A DNA stretch of 64,000 bases from contig NZ_LS483254.1 of assembly GCF_900465355.1 (NCBI RefSeq), positions 124,001-188,000 on the forward strand, written 5' to 3'. The notes under the pieces are model-generated. The model did no database searches, had not been told where the DNA came from, and was given only the letters and a program-made list of their open reading frames with translations. Positions 35,522 to 43,066 of this stretch are shown in pieces. The DNA is from Candidatus Bipolaricaulis anaerobius. GTDB taxonomy: Bacteria > Bipolaricaulota > Bipolaricaulia > Bipolaricaulales > Bipolaricaulaceae. Both the position numbers and the translations under genes were made by a program. Within the stretch, counting starts at the first letter, position 1. Each line of letters starts with the position of its first letter.

Positions 35522-36055
35522 GTCGGCGGGAGCGGGGATCGCGATCCCCGATTGACGGAGGACCTCGAGGAGGTGGTCGAGGTCGCGGATCATCACCGCC
35601 CACACCCCGGCCACCTCTCCCTGTTCGTTCACGAACGCGGTGAACGGGTAGCGGAGGTTGTCCGCGAGCTGGTAGCGACGGGTGACGGCGGCGCCGGGAT
35701 CGTAGACGATCGGGAACGTGATCCCCCGTTCGGCGACGATCGCCGCCACCTCGGGCCACCTCTCCGGGCACACCCCCACCACCGCGACCTCGCTCCCGTA
35801 GAGGCGGTGGAACTCCTCCAGCACGACGAGGTCGTGCTTACATGCCCCGCACCAGGTGGTCCAGAATGCGATCACGATCGGCTTCCCAACTGCACCGGCC
35901 GTGGTGAAGTCCCCGCGGCCGGACAGGGAGAATGGCGGTGCCTGTTGCCCAACGATGGGGAAGGTCCCTTCGCCGGGGCGGCCCCCCGGCGGGGAGAGGA
36001 GGAGCCCGGCCCCGAGGAGGATGACGAGGACGAGGCCCACGAGGCGGAGGTCCAT
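35513..36055 (-). CDS. TlpA/ResA-like thioredoxin-fold protein, membrane-anchored
   Basis: A 180-residue protein with an N-terminal membrane anchor (LVGLVLVILLGAGLLL) and a TlpA/AhpC-TSA domain. The active site is FWTTWCGACKHDL (CxxC), and the cis-Pro segment is NLRYPFTAFVNEQG. It would act outside the cytoplasmic membrane as a thiol-disulfide oxidoreductase. It follows hypF on the same strand with only 9 bases between, but a functional link to hydrogenase maturation is not established. Confidence 0.88.
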   Translation of the reverse strand: MDLRLVGLVLVILLGAGLLLSPPGGRPGEGTFPIVGQQAPPFSLSGRGDFTTAGAVGKPIVIAFWTTWCGACKHDLVVLEEFHRLYGSEVAVVGVCPERWPEVAAIVAERGITFPIVYDPGAAVTRRYQLADNLRYPFTAFVNEQGEVAGVWAVMIRDLDHLLEVLRQSGIAIPAPADLR

Positions 36056-36064
36056 GGCCTCAGT

Positions 36065-38302
36065 CTACCTGGGGTAGGAGGCGTGGACGAGCTGGCCGAA
36101 CGCGAGCCCGCCGTCCCCTGGCGGGACGAGGCGGTGGGTCACCAACCGAAGCCCCGCCCCCTCAACCTCCCCGCGGACTGTGGTCGCAATCGCGTCGTTC
36201 ACCGCCACCCCGCCGGTGAGGCCCACCGTGGCGATCCCCCGCTCCCGGGCGGCCTCGATCGCCAGCTCGGCGAGGCCGCGGGCGAGGGCCGCTTGGGCCG
36301 TGGCCGCGAGGTCGGCCTCGCTTTTCCCCGTGGAACGGAGATCGGAGAGAGTTCGGAACAGGTGCACGGTGTCGAGGATCCGTCGCCCGGCGAGCTCCCG
36401 CACCGCCAGGGGAACGGGATGGACATTCCCCCTCCGCGCCGCGGCCTCGAGCCTCATCGCCGGCTCTCCTTCATACGTCCGCTCCCGCACGATCCCCAGC
36501 CACGCCGCAACCGCGTCTAGGAATCGCCCCGCACTCGTGGTGGAGGGGCAGTTCACTCCCCGGTCGATTTGGAGCCGCACCGCATCGAGTTCGACGGGGG
36601 AAAGGCCCGCTTCCGCGGGGTCGAGCCCCGCGGCGAGGAGGTAACTGGCCGCCATCCGCCCTGGGCGGAGGGTCGCCCGGTCCCCCCCGGGGAGGGGGAG
36701 CGGGCGGAGCGAGCCTATGCGTTCCCATTCCCCGCCGCGCCAGGCGATGACCTCCCCCCCCCACGCCTCCCCGTCCGTCCCATAGCCGTACCCATCAGCA
36801 GCGATCCCCACCAGCTCCTCGATCCCGTGCTCGGCGGCGAGCCCCGCGACGTGGGCGACGTGGTGCTGAACCGGGATCGCCTCCCCCAACTCGAAAGCGA
36901 GGCGGGTCGTGGCGAACCGGGGGTGGAGGTCGCACGCGATCTTCTTCGGAAGGGGAAGAGAAGTGAGGTGGAGGAGGTGATCGAGCGCCCTGCGCAGGAA
37001 CTCGAGCGTATCGAGGTATTCCGTACTACCGATGTGCTGGGAGAGGTAGGCCTTGCCGTGGCCGTAGAGGGCGAAGGCCACGTTGAGGTCCCCCCCCAGG
37101 GCGAGGAGGGGCTCTTCCCCGAGGTCGAGGGCGATCGGCTCCGGGACCCAGCCCCGCGACCGGCGGAGGAAGGTCGGGGCCCCGCCCGTGAGGCGCACCA
37201 CCGAGTCGTCACAGCGGGCGACAATCCGCCGGTTGTGGAGGAGGAACCCGTCGGCGACCCGCGAGAGGTCGGCCAGGATCCGCTCATCCGCGATGAGCAT
37301 CGGCCGGCCTGGGTAGTTGGCGCTCGTCATCACGAGCGGGAACGGTAGCCCCCCCAGGAGGAGGTGGTGGAGCCCGGTGTAGGGGAGCATCACCCCCACT
37401 GTGTCCAGTCCCGGGGCGACCGCGGGGGCGAGGGAGCCCCCGCGGAGGGGGAGGACGACGATCGGTCGCCGAGGAGAGCGAAGGAGGGCCCATTCCTGGT
37501 CCGAGGGGGAGGCGAACGTGGTCAGCTGGTCCTCCCGAGCCATGAGGGCGAACGGCTGGCCGGGGCGGCCGAGCCGCCGCCGGAGCTCGGCCACAACCTC
37601 CTCCCGCGTCGCATCGCAGGCGAGGTGGGTTCCGCCGAGACCCTTGATCGCCACGACCTTCCCCGCCTGGAGGGCCGCCTGGGCCCGCCCGAGCGGGTCT
37701 GCGGCCTCATCGCGGCCGCCTTCAATGTAACGCAGCTCTGGGCCACAGATCGGACACGCGATCGTCTGGGCGTGGTAGCGGCGGTCGAGCGGGTCGCTGT
37801 ACGCGCGCTGGCAGTCCGGGCACATCCCGAACTCGCGGAACGCCGTCCGCGGCCGGTCGTAGGGGAGGCCTTCGATCACCGTGAACCGGGGGCCACAGTC
37901 GGTACAGCTCGTCGCCCAGTACCCGTGGAACCGGCTCCCGGGATCAGCGATGTCCTTGAGGCAGGCCACGCAGGTGGCGACATCGGGCGGGATCGTCCCG
38001 CTCCCTGTTCCTCCATCCCGAGACGGGACGATCCGGAACCCGTCGCTCCCGTTGGGGGGGAGGTCCGCCTCCTCCAGGCGTTCGATCACGGCGAGGGGGG
38101 GCGCCGAACCGCGGAGCGCGGCGGCGAACCGGGCAACGGAGGCTGGATCCCCCTCGACCTCGATCTCCACCCCCGCGTCCCCCAGGTTGCGCACATGCCC
38201 GGCCAGGCCCTCGCCGACCGCGGCGCGGTACACGAACGGGCGGAATCCCACCCCTTGGACGGTACCCGTGACGTGGATCCTCTTCCGCACGCGCTCGGCC
38301 AT
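36065..38302 (-). CDS. hypF: Carbamoyltransferase HypF (hydrogenase maturation)
   Basis: A 745-residue protein. Acylphosphatase domain at 1-90 (GTVQGVGFRPFVYRA), HypF zinc fingers at about 105-190 (CVACLKD, CTDCGPRF, CPDCQRAY, CPICGPEL), YrdC-like domain at 200-380 (KVVAIKGLGGTHLACDA) and Kae1-like C-terminal domain (VQHHVAHVAGLAAEHG, VGLTGGVAVNDAI). It makes carbamoyladenylate and passes the carbamoyl group to HypE for the cyanide ligands of the NiFe site. The ATG at 38302 matches the family start; the frame runs to 38497 across the divergent alr promoter region. Confidence 0.95.
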   Translation of the reverse strand: MAERVRKRIHVTGTVQGVGFRPFVYRAAVGEGLAGHVRNLGDAGVEIEVEGDPASVARFAAALRGSAPPLAVIERLEEADLPPNGSDGFRIVPSRDGGTGSGTIPPDVATCVACLKDIADPGSRFHGYWATSCTDCGPRFTVIEGLPYDRPRTAFREFGMCPDCQRAYSDPLDRRYHAQTIACPICGPELRYIEGGRDEAADPLGRAQAALQAGKVVAIKGLGGTHLACDATREEVVAELRRRLGRPGQPFALMAREDQLTTFASPSDQEWALLRSPRRPIVVLPLRGGSLAPAVAPGLDTVGVMLPYTGLHHLLLGGLPFPLVMTSANYPGRPMLIADERILADLSRVADGFLLHNRRIVARCDDSVVRLTGGAPTFLRRSRGWVPEPIALDLGEEPLLALGGDLNVAFALYGHGKAYLSQHIGSTEYLDTLEFLRRALDHLLHLTSLPLPKKIACDLHPRFATTRLAFELGEAIPVQHHVAHVAGLAAEHGIEELVGIAADGYGYGTDGEAWGGEVIAWRGGEWERIGSLRPLPLPGGDRATLRPGRMAASYLLAAGLDPAEAGLSPVELDAVRLQIDRGVNCPSTTSAGRFLDAVAAWLGIVRERTYEGEPAMRLEAAARRGNVHPVPLAVRELAGRRILDTVHLFRTLSDLRSTGKSEADLAATAQAALARGLAELAIEAARERGIATVGLTGGVAVNDAIATTVRGEVEGAGLRLVTHRLVPPGDGGLAFGQLVHASYPR

Positions 38303-38399
38303 CGAGGGACGAGTATAGACGTGGCCACCCCCTCTGTCCCCCCGCGGGCGGACGATGGAGGTTGGACGGGCGGAGGGTGAGGGGTGGAATAGAGGGCAC

Positions 38400-39476
38400 A
38401 TGGTGCGGGCCGAGGTGGACACGGGGGTGGTGCGGGGGAACCTGGAGCGGCTGCGGGGATGGCTCCCCCGCCGGGTATCCATCCTGTTCGTGGTCAAGGA
38501 GGATGCCTACGGCCATGGCCTCCTCCCCGTGGCCCGCGCTGCGCAAGGGATCGTTGACTGGTTCGGAGTCGCCTCCCTCCACGAGGCCCGGGCGCTGCGT
38601 CGCGCCGAATTCAAGCAGCCGATCCTCATCATGACCCCGCCCGTCGGCCCGAGCCTCGTCCAGGCGATCCGTGAGGGGTACCACCTGCCGCTTGGCGACA
38701 GCGGGATGATCCCCGAGCTCGAGGCCGCCTCCGCCCGCGCCGGCCGGCGGGCCCTCGTCCACATCGAGGTGGACACGGGGATGGGGCGGTTTGGCCTCCT
38801 CCCCGAAGAGGTGGATCAGGCCCTTTCCGTGATCCACCCCGGTCGGATCGAGGTCGCGGGGGTGTACTCCCACCTCTCGTCGGCGAACGGCCGGTCTGAG
38901 GAGGACCTCGAGTTCACGCGGGCTCAGGTGTGGTGGTTCCGCCACATCCTCAAGGAGTGGGAACGGCAGGGGATCGAGATCCCGTGGCGACACCTCGCCA
39001 ACTCCGCCGCCGTGCTCGCGTTCGATGAGGCGACCGCCTCCCCCCTGAACATGGTCCGGGTGGGGACCGCAGCCTACGGCTACCCCGAGGGGCCGGTGGC
39101 CCCGCCGGTGGAGCTCATCCCTGCGGCGCGGGCGTGGACCGAGATCGCGGCGGTGCGGGACCTCCCGCGGGGGTGGCCAGTGGGGTATGGCCGGGGGTAC
39201 GTGACCCCCGGTGCGGCGCGGGTGGCGATCCTCGCCGCCGGGTACGGGGACGGCCTCCGGCCCGAGCTCAGGCGGGTCGTGATCCGCGACCAGGCGGCGA
39301 GCCTCGTCGGGAAGCTGGGGATGGACAGCGTTGCTGCTGACGTAACGGCGATTGAGCGGATCCGCCGCGGCGACCGGGCGCTCCTGTTCGGCCCGGGCGT
39401 ATGCGGACATGAGGGCTGGATCTGCCCCGTCCTCGTCCCCGTCCTCCTCTCCTCCCACCGCCGCTGGACGGGCTAG
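38400..39476 (+). CDS. alr: Alanine racemase
   Basis: A 358-residue fold-type III PLP enzyme. The PLP lysine is K33 in FVVKEDAYGHG; in most Alr proteins this reads VKANAYGHG, so E and D replace A and N here. HIEVDTGMGRFGLLP, HLANSAAVLAF, MVRVGTAAYGYP and the late VGKLGMDSVAADVT follow. It supplies D-Ala for Ddl (12.3 kb). The ATG at 38400 follows AGAGGG, in the gap divergent from hypF. Its last 209 bases are overlapped antisense by the extended hypA frame. Confidence 0.92.
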   Translation: MVRAEVDTGVVRGNLERLRGWLPRRVSILFVVKEDAYGHGLLPVARAAQGIVDWFGVASLHEARALRRAEFKQPILIMTPPVGPSLVQAIREGYHLPLGDSGMIPELEAASARAGRRALVHIEVDTGMGRFGLLPEEVDQALSVIHPGRIEVAGVYSHLSSANGRSEEDLEFTRAQVWWFRHILKEWERQGIEIPWRHLANSAAVLAFDEATASPLNMVRVGTAAYGYPEGPVAPPVELIPAARAWTEIAAVRDLPRGWPVGYGRGYVTPGAARVAILAAGYGDGLRPELRRVVIRDQAASLVGKLGMDSVAADVTAIERIRRGDRALLFGPGVCGHEGWICPVLVPVLLSSHRRWTG

Positions 39477-39867
39477 CCCTCGACGCTTCGCTGCCATCGT
39501 CCACGGACAGGCCGACGATGGCGAGGTCGCGCCCCTCGATCACCTCGGCCCGGCCCGCGCAGCGGGGACAGGCGAGCACGGGCACGGCGAAGTGCCACCC
39601 CTCCTCGCTCACGTACCTCACCGGCCCCTCGTACCCGCACCCCAAGCAGCGCACCTTCACCGGGATCCCCTCGATGCGGAGCTCCGACCCGGCGACTTCT
39701 GTCCCGTCCGTAAGGATCCGCCATGCTTCGGCCAACGCCTCTTCGGAGAGGATGAGGAGCTCCCCTTTCCGCACGTGGACTTCCCTCACCCGCCCGGCCA
39801 CCGGGTGCGCGCGGAGGTACTCCGTGAGCCCGGCGAGGAGGGCATCGGCGAGCGAGTACTCGTGCAC
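39268..39867 (-). CDS. hypA: Hydrogenase nickel incorporation protein HypA with unusual C-terminal extension
   Basis: A 199-codon frame. Residues 1-115 are HypA: V-HEYSLADALL with the nickel-binding His2-Glu3 start, and zinc-finger cysteines CLGCGYE and CPRCAG, ending IVGLSVDDGSEAS. After this the frame lacks a stop and runs 80 more codons (Arg/Gly/Ser/Pro-rich) antisense to the end of alr. The tail has no fold-like features and probably arose by loss of the original stop. HypA delivers nickel with HypB. GTG 39867 overlaps the hypB stop by one base. Confidence 0.85.
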   Translation of the reverse strand: MHEYSLADALLAGLTEYLRAHPVAGRVREVHVRKGELLILSEEALAEAWRILTDGTEVAGSELRIEGIPVKVRCLGCGYEGPVRYVSEEGWHFAVPVLACPRCAGRAEVIEGRDLAIVGLSVDDGSEASRASPSSGGGRRGGRGRGRGRSSPHVRIRPGRTGAPGRRGGSAQSPLRQQQRCPSPASRRGSPPGRGSRPA

Positions 39868-40511
39868 TAGAGGCCGAGGGAGGCGAGGAGCTCGTCCACC
39901 CCCCGGCCGCTCCGGGCGTCGGTGAGGACGACCTTCCCCTGCGGGTTGAGGCGGCGATAGTCGTCCACCAGGACCATCGGATCCACCCCCACGAACCCGG
40001 CCAGGTCCACCTTGTTCACGGCCACGACGTCGGTCTGGGTGAAGATCTTGGGGTGCTTGCGCACCATGTCGTCGCCCTCCGTGACGGAGATCACCACGAG
40101 GTCGCCCGCGGTGCCGAGGGGGAAGTCCGCCGGGCACACGAGGTTCCCCACGTTCTCGATGAACAGGACATCCACCTCCGCCAGCGGGAACCCTTCCAGG
40201 GCATGGCCAACGCGGTGGGCGTCGAGGTGGCAGTCGTCCCCGGTGTTGAGGTTGGCGGCAACGAGCCCGGCCGCGACGAACTTCTGGTGATCGTCATCCC
40301 CAGCGACGTCCCCGGCGATCGCCCCCACCCGCACCCCTTTCTCCTTCAATCGCTCCGCGAGGCGGAGGATGAGGAGGGTCTTCCCCGACCCGATCGCCCC
40401 CATCACGTTGAACGCCCGCACCCCACGCTCCTGGAGGAGCTTGTAGTTGTAGGACGCGAGCTCGAGCTGGTGCTTGAACACATCTTGGGTCCCCACTCGG
40501 ATGTCGTGCAT
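39867..40511 (-). CDS. hypB: Hydrogenase nickel incorporation GTPase HypB
   Basis: A 214-residue SIMIBI GTPase. P-loop NVMGAIGSGKTLLI (38-45), switch metal site with C94 and H95 in TGDDCHLDAHRVG, ENVGNLVCPADF, and the guanine motif VAVNKVDLAG. The N-terminal CxxCGC nickel motif and His-rich region of some HypBs are absent. It powers nickel insertion into the hydrogenase large subunit. The ATG at 40511 is divergent from the mbh operon by 111 bases. Confidence 0.94.
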   Translation of the reverse strand: MHDIRVGTQDVFKHQLELASYNYKLLQERGVRAFNVMGAIGSGKTLLILRLAERLKEKGVRVGAIAGDVAGDDDHQKFVAAGLVAANLNTGDDCHLDAHRVGHALEGFPLAEVDVLFIENVGNLVCPADFPLGTAGDLVVISVTEGDDMVRKHPKIFTQTDVVAVNKVDLAGFVGVDPMVLVDDYRRLNPQGKVVLTDARSGRGVDELLASLGL

Positions 40512-40584
40512 ACGAACCCGATGATACCCCCATCGGGGGAGGACGCCGAACCGGCTCCCCATCCGATCGTAACCTGCAATCCGT

Positions 40585-40613
40585 TTGCACCATGGGTTCG
40601 CCCACGCTATAGT
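40585..40613 (+). promoter_or_regulatory. Promoter of the mbh hydrogenase operon
   Basis: TTGCAC (40585-40590) and TATAGT (40608-40613) are spaced by exactly 17 bases, with the -10 at 5/6 to consensus. The first mbh ATG is at 40623, only 9 bases beyond the -10. Transcription would start about 2-4 bases before the ATG, so the operon mRNA may be leaderless. No ribosome site is seen before that ATG, in agreement. Confidence 0.55.
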
Positions 40614-40622
40614 CCGGCCAGC

Positions 40623-41138
40623 ATGCGCCGGGTGGCGGAGTGGGTGACGACGGCGGCGGGCGCTTTCGCCGTCTATCTTCTTTTCGCATCCTTCACGGGG
40701 AGCTGGGGCGTGTGGGCTCCCGACGAGCTCATCGCGGGGGCGGTGATCTCCCTCGTCATCGGCCTCTGCACCGGGGCGTACGTGTGGAAGCGGGGCGGGT
40801 GGCGCCTCCTCCAACCCCATCGCTGGTTTCTCTTCCTCATCTACCTCGGGGGCCCGTTCCTCTATGCGCTGGTCAAGGCCAACCTCGACGTGGCGTGGCG
40901 GGTGATCACCGGCCGGATCAAGCCCGGGATCGTCCGGTTCAACCCCAACCTCACGACCGACGCCGGGCGGACGTTCCTCGCCAACTCGATCACCCTCACC
41001 CCGGGCACCCTGACCTTGGACATTGACGAGACGACGGGTGACTTCTACGTGCACTGGATCAACGTGAAGGATCCCTCGCCGACGGCCGACGACGTGTGCG
41101 GGCCGTTCCCGAAGTGGGCACGGAGGGTGGCGGAATGA
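40623..41138 (+). CDS. mbhA: Mbh hydrogenase membrane subunit A (MrpE/MnhE-like)
   Basis: A 171-residue MnhE-family protein with three membrane helices near the start (AGAFAVYLLFASFTGSWGVW, LIAGAVISLVIGLCTGAYVW, WFLFLIYLGGPFLYALVKAN) and the conserved tail TFLANSITLTPGTLTLDI followed by FYVHWINV. First gene of the 14-gene operon. In Mrp antiporters and Mbh complexes this subunit belongs to the ion-translocating membrane arm. It has no visible ribosome site and may be translated from a leaderless mRNA. Confidence 0.92.
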   Translation: MRRVAEWVTTAAGAFAVYLLFASFTGSWGVWAPDELIAGAVISLVIGLCTGAYVWKRGGWRLLQPHRWFLFLIYLGGPFLYALVKANLDVAWRVITGRIKPGIVRFNPNLTTDAGRTFLANSITLTPGTLTLDIDETTGDFYVHWINVKDPSPTADDVCGPFPKWARRVAE

Positions 41139-41401
41139 TCGTGGCCCTTCCGTTTGCGGTGGGCGGGGTGGCCCTCCTCGTGTCCATCCTCGTGTGCATG
41201 GTGCGGCTCTCGATTGGCCCCACCGCTGCCGACCGGGCGGTGGCGTTGGATACGATCAACACCCTCGTCGTGGCGACGATGATGCTCCTCGGGGCGGCGT
41301 TCGACGAGGTGGTCCTCCTCGATGTTGCCCTCGTCTACGCGCTCCTCTCCTACGTGGGGACGCTCTTCATCGCGCGGTACCTCGAAGGGGGGCTCGATTG
41401 A
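41135..41401 (+). CDS. mbhB: Mbh hydrogenase membrane subunit B (MrpF/MnhF-like)
   Basis: An 88-residue protein with three membrane helices and the MnhF core RLSIGPTAADRAVALDTINTL followed by DVALVYALLSYVGTLFIARYL. Part of the Mrp-like sodium/proton module. ATGA overlap with mbhA. Confidence 0.92.
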   Translation: MIVALPFAVGGVALLVSILVCMVRLSIGPTAADRAVALDTINTLVVATMMLLGAAFDEVVLLDVALVYALLSYVGTLFIARYLEGGLD

Positions 41402-41772
41402 ACGGGCTCATCTACACATTCCTCGCGATCGGGGCCGTGTTCAATGCCCTGGGGTCCGTCGCCCTCCTGCGGTTCCCCGACGTGTACACCCGCATCCACG
41501 GGGCAACGAAGTGCACCACCTTCGGCTCGATCTTCTCGATCCTCGCCGTTGCTGTGTACGGGATCGTCCAGGGCGGCGGGGCGGGGGGCACGATGGCAGT
41601 GCGGGCGGCCCTCGCCCTTATGTTCCTCCTCCTCACGAACCCCACCGGGTCCCACGCCCTGGCGCGGGCGGCTCATCGGTCGGGGATCAAGCCGTTCCGG
41701 GCCGTGGTGGACCGCCTCGAAGAGGCCCATCACGCCTCGCCCGACGGTCACGGATCGGAGGGGGCGCGATGA
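41398..41772 (+). CDS. mbhC: Mbh hydrogenase membrane subunit C (MrpG/MnhG-like)
   Basis: A 124-residue MnhG-family protein: AIGAVFNALGSVALLRFPDVYTRIHGATKC is the family signature, with three membrane helices in the first 80 residues. The start is a rare TTG (41398) that overlaps the mbhB stop as TTGA, so expression depends on coupling. The hydrophilic tail of about 40 residues is longer than the family core. Confidence 0.9.
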   Translation: MNGLIYTFLAIGAVFNALGSVALLRFPDVYTRIHGATKCTTFGSIFSILAVAVYGIVQGGGAGGTMAVRAALALMFLLLTNPTGSHALARAAHRSGIKPFRAVVDRLEEAHHASPDGHGSEGAR

Positions 41773-42020
41773 CGATCTGGGCCGTTCTGCAGGTCCTGAT
41801 TCTCGTCCTGATCGTGGTGGGGTCGGTCCTCGCCGTGTGGCTGAAGGACCTCCTGGCGAGCGTGATCGCGCTTGGCGGATCCAGCCTCCTCCTCTCCCTC
41901 GAGTTCTACCTCCTCCAGGCCCCGGACGTCGCGATCGCTGAGGCCGGGGTGGGGGCGGCCTTGACGACGGCGATCTTCGTCCTCGCCATTCGCAAGACGC
42001 AGCGAAAGGAGGAGGAATGA
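41769..42020 (+). CDS. mbhD: Mbh hydrogenase membrane subunit D (DUF4040)
   Basis: An 83-residue DUF4040 protein with two to three membrane helices and the typical LLASVIALGGSSLLLSLEFYLLQAPDVAIAEA-type segment ending in GAALTTAIFVLAIRK. In Mrp systems the equivalent is part of the large MrpA subunit; in Mbh it is separate. ATGA overlap with mbhC. Confidence 0.9.
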   Translation: MTIWAVLQVLILVLIVVGSVLAVWLKDLLASVIALGGSSLLLSLEFYLLQAPDVAIAEAGVGAALTTAIFVLAIRKTQRKEEE

Positions 42021-42283
42021 AGCGCTGGCTGACGCTGGCTGCGTTCGCCGTTGTCGCGGGGTGCCTCCTCCTCGCGGGGGCGGAGATGCGCCCGTTCGGG
42101 GTGCCGCGGTCCGACCTGATGGACCGCTATTTCAACGCCTGGTCCCAGAAAGAGGTGGCGGCGAACAACGTCGTCACGGCGATCGTGTTCGATTACCGAG
42201 GCTACGACACCCTGGGCGAGGCGACCGTCTTGTTCGTGGCCGTGGTGGGGGTCACCCTCATCCTGCGGAGGATCAAGAAATGA
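42017..42283 (+). CDS. mbhE: Mbh hydrogenase membrane subunit E
   Basis: An 88-residue protein with an N-terminal membrane helix and the conserved NNVVTAIVFDYRGYDTLGEA segment before the second helix. This is the hallmark of the MbhE family, matching the MrpA C-terminal part. Overlaps mbhD by 4 bases. Confidence 0.9.
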   Translation: MKRWLTLAAFAVVAGCLLLAGAEMRPFGVPRSDLMDRYFNAWSQKEVAANNVVTAIVFDYRGYDTLGEATVLFVAVVGVTLILRRIKK

Positions 42284-42729
42284 GCGTTGTCGTGCGCACG
42301 ATCGCCCGGATCCTCGTCCCGGTGATCCTCGTGTTCGGGGGGTATGTGATCCTCCACGGGCACCTCACCCCGGGCGGTGGGTTCCAGGGTGGGGCGGTGG
42401 CTGCATCGGCGGTGGCCCTCGTCCTCGTCGCGTTCGGGGCGCCGGCGGTGAAGAAGCTCAAGGCCCCGTTCTCGATCCTCGAGGACTTGAATGGGGTCGC
42501 GTTCGTGGTCCTGGGATTCCTCGGCCTGGGGTTCACGTTCTTCGCGAACTCGCTCGCCGGGATGGGGGGCCTGTTCGGGACCCCGGTCCCTCCCGGGCCC
42601 AACCCCGGGTACCTCAACACCGCAGGGACGCTCCCCCTCATGAACTGGGCGGTGGGGCTCAAGGTGATAGGCGGCCTGGGGACGGTGCTCGTCCTGTTCG
42701 GGCTGGTCGGGAGGGACGATGATCGGTAA
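42280..42729 (+). CDS. mbhF: Mbh hydrogenase membrane subunit F (MrpB/MnhB-like)
   Basis: A 149-residue MnhB-family protein: PVILVFGGYVILHGHLTPGGGFQGGAVAASA is diagnostic, with four membrane helices. Overlaps mbhE by 4 bases and mbhG by 11. Belongs to the Mrp-like ion-pumping arm. Confidence 0.92.
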   Translation: MSVVVRTIARILVPVILVFGGYVILHGHLTPGGGFQGGAVAASAVALVLVAFGAPAVKKLKAPFSILEDLNGVAFVVLGFLGLGFTFFANSLAGMGGLFGTPVPPGPNPGYLNTAGTLPLMNWAVGLKVIGGLGTVLVLFGLVGRDDDR

Positions 42730-43066
42730 TACCCCATTTGTGGTATGCATGATCCTCGTCGCCCTTGGGCTGTGGGCCCTCCTTTTCCGGAGGAACCTTG
42801 TGAAGATCGTGATCGGGCTCACCCTCATCGAGAACGGGGTGAACCTGTTCCTCGTCGCCACGGGCTATGTGCAGGAAGGAGTCGTCCCCATCTACACCTA
42901 CGCCCCACCGGACGCCACGATGGTCCTCCCCACACCGCAGGCCCTGACCCTGACGAGCATCGTGATCGGGCTCGCCACCACAGCGCTCATGCTCTCGTTC
43001 GCCGTCGTCATCCATCGCCACAAGAAGACACTCGATGGCCGCAAGATGACGGAGCTCTCCGGATGA
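42719..43066 (+). CDS. mbhG: Mbh hydrogenase membrane subunit G (MrpC/NuoK-like)
   Basis: A 115-residue NuoK/MnhC-family protein with three helices. The conserved glutamate is in IGLTLIENGVNLFLVA, and the end is PQALTLTSIVIGLATTALMLSFAV. The glutamate is implicated in ion movement in the NuoK family. Overlaps mbhF by 11 bases and mbhH by 4. Confidence 0.92.
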   Translation: MIGNTPFVVCMILVALGLWALLFRRNLVKIVIGLTLIENGVNLFLVATGYVQEGVVPIYTYAPPDATMVLPTPQALTLTSIVIGLATTALMLSFAVVIHRHKKTLDGRKMTELSG

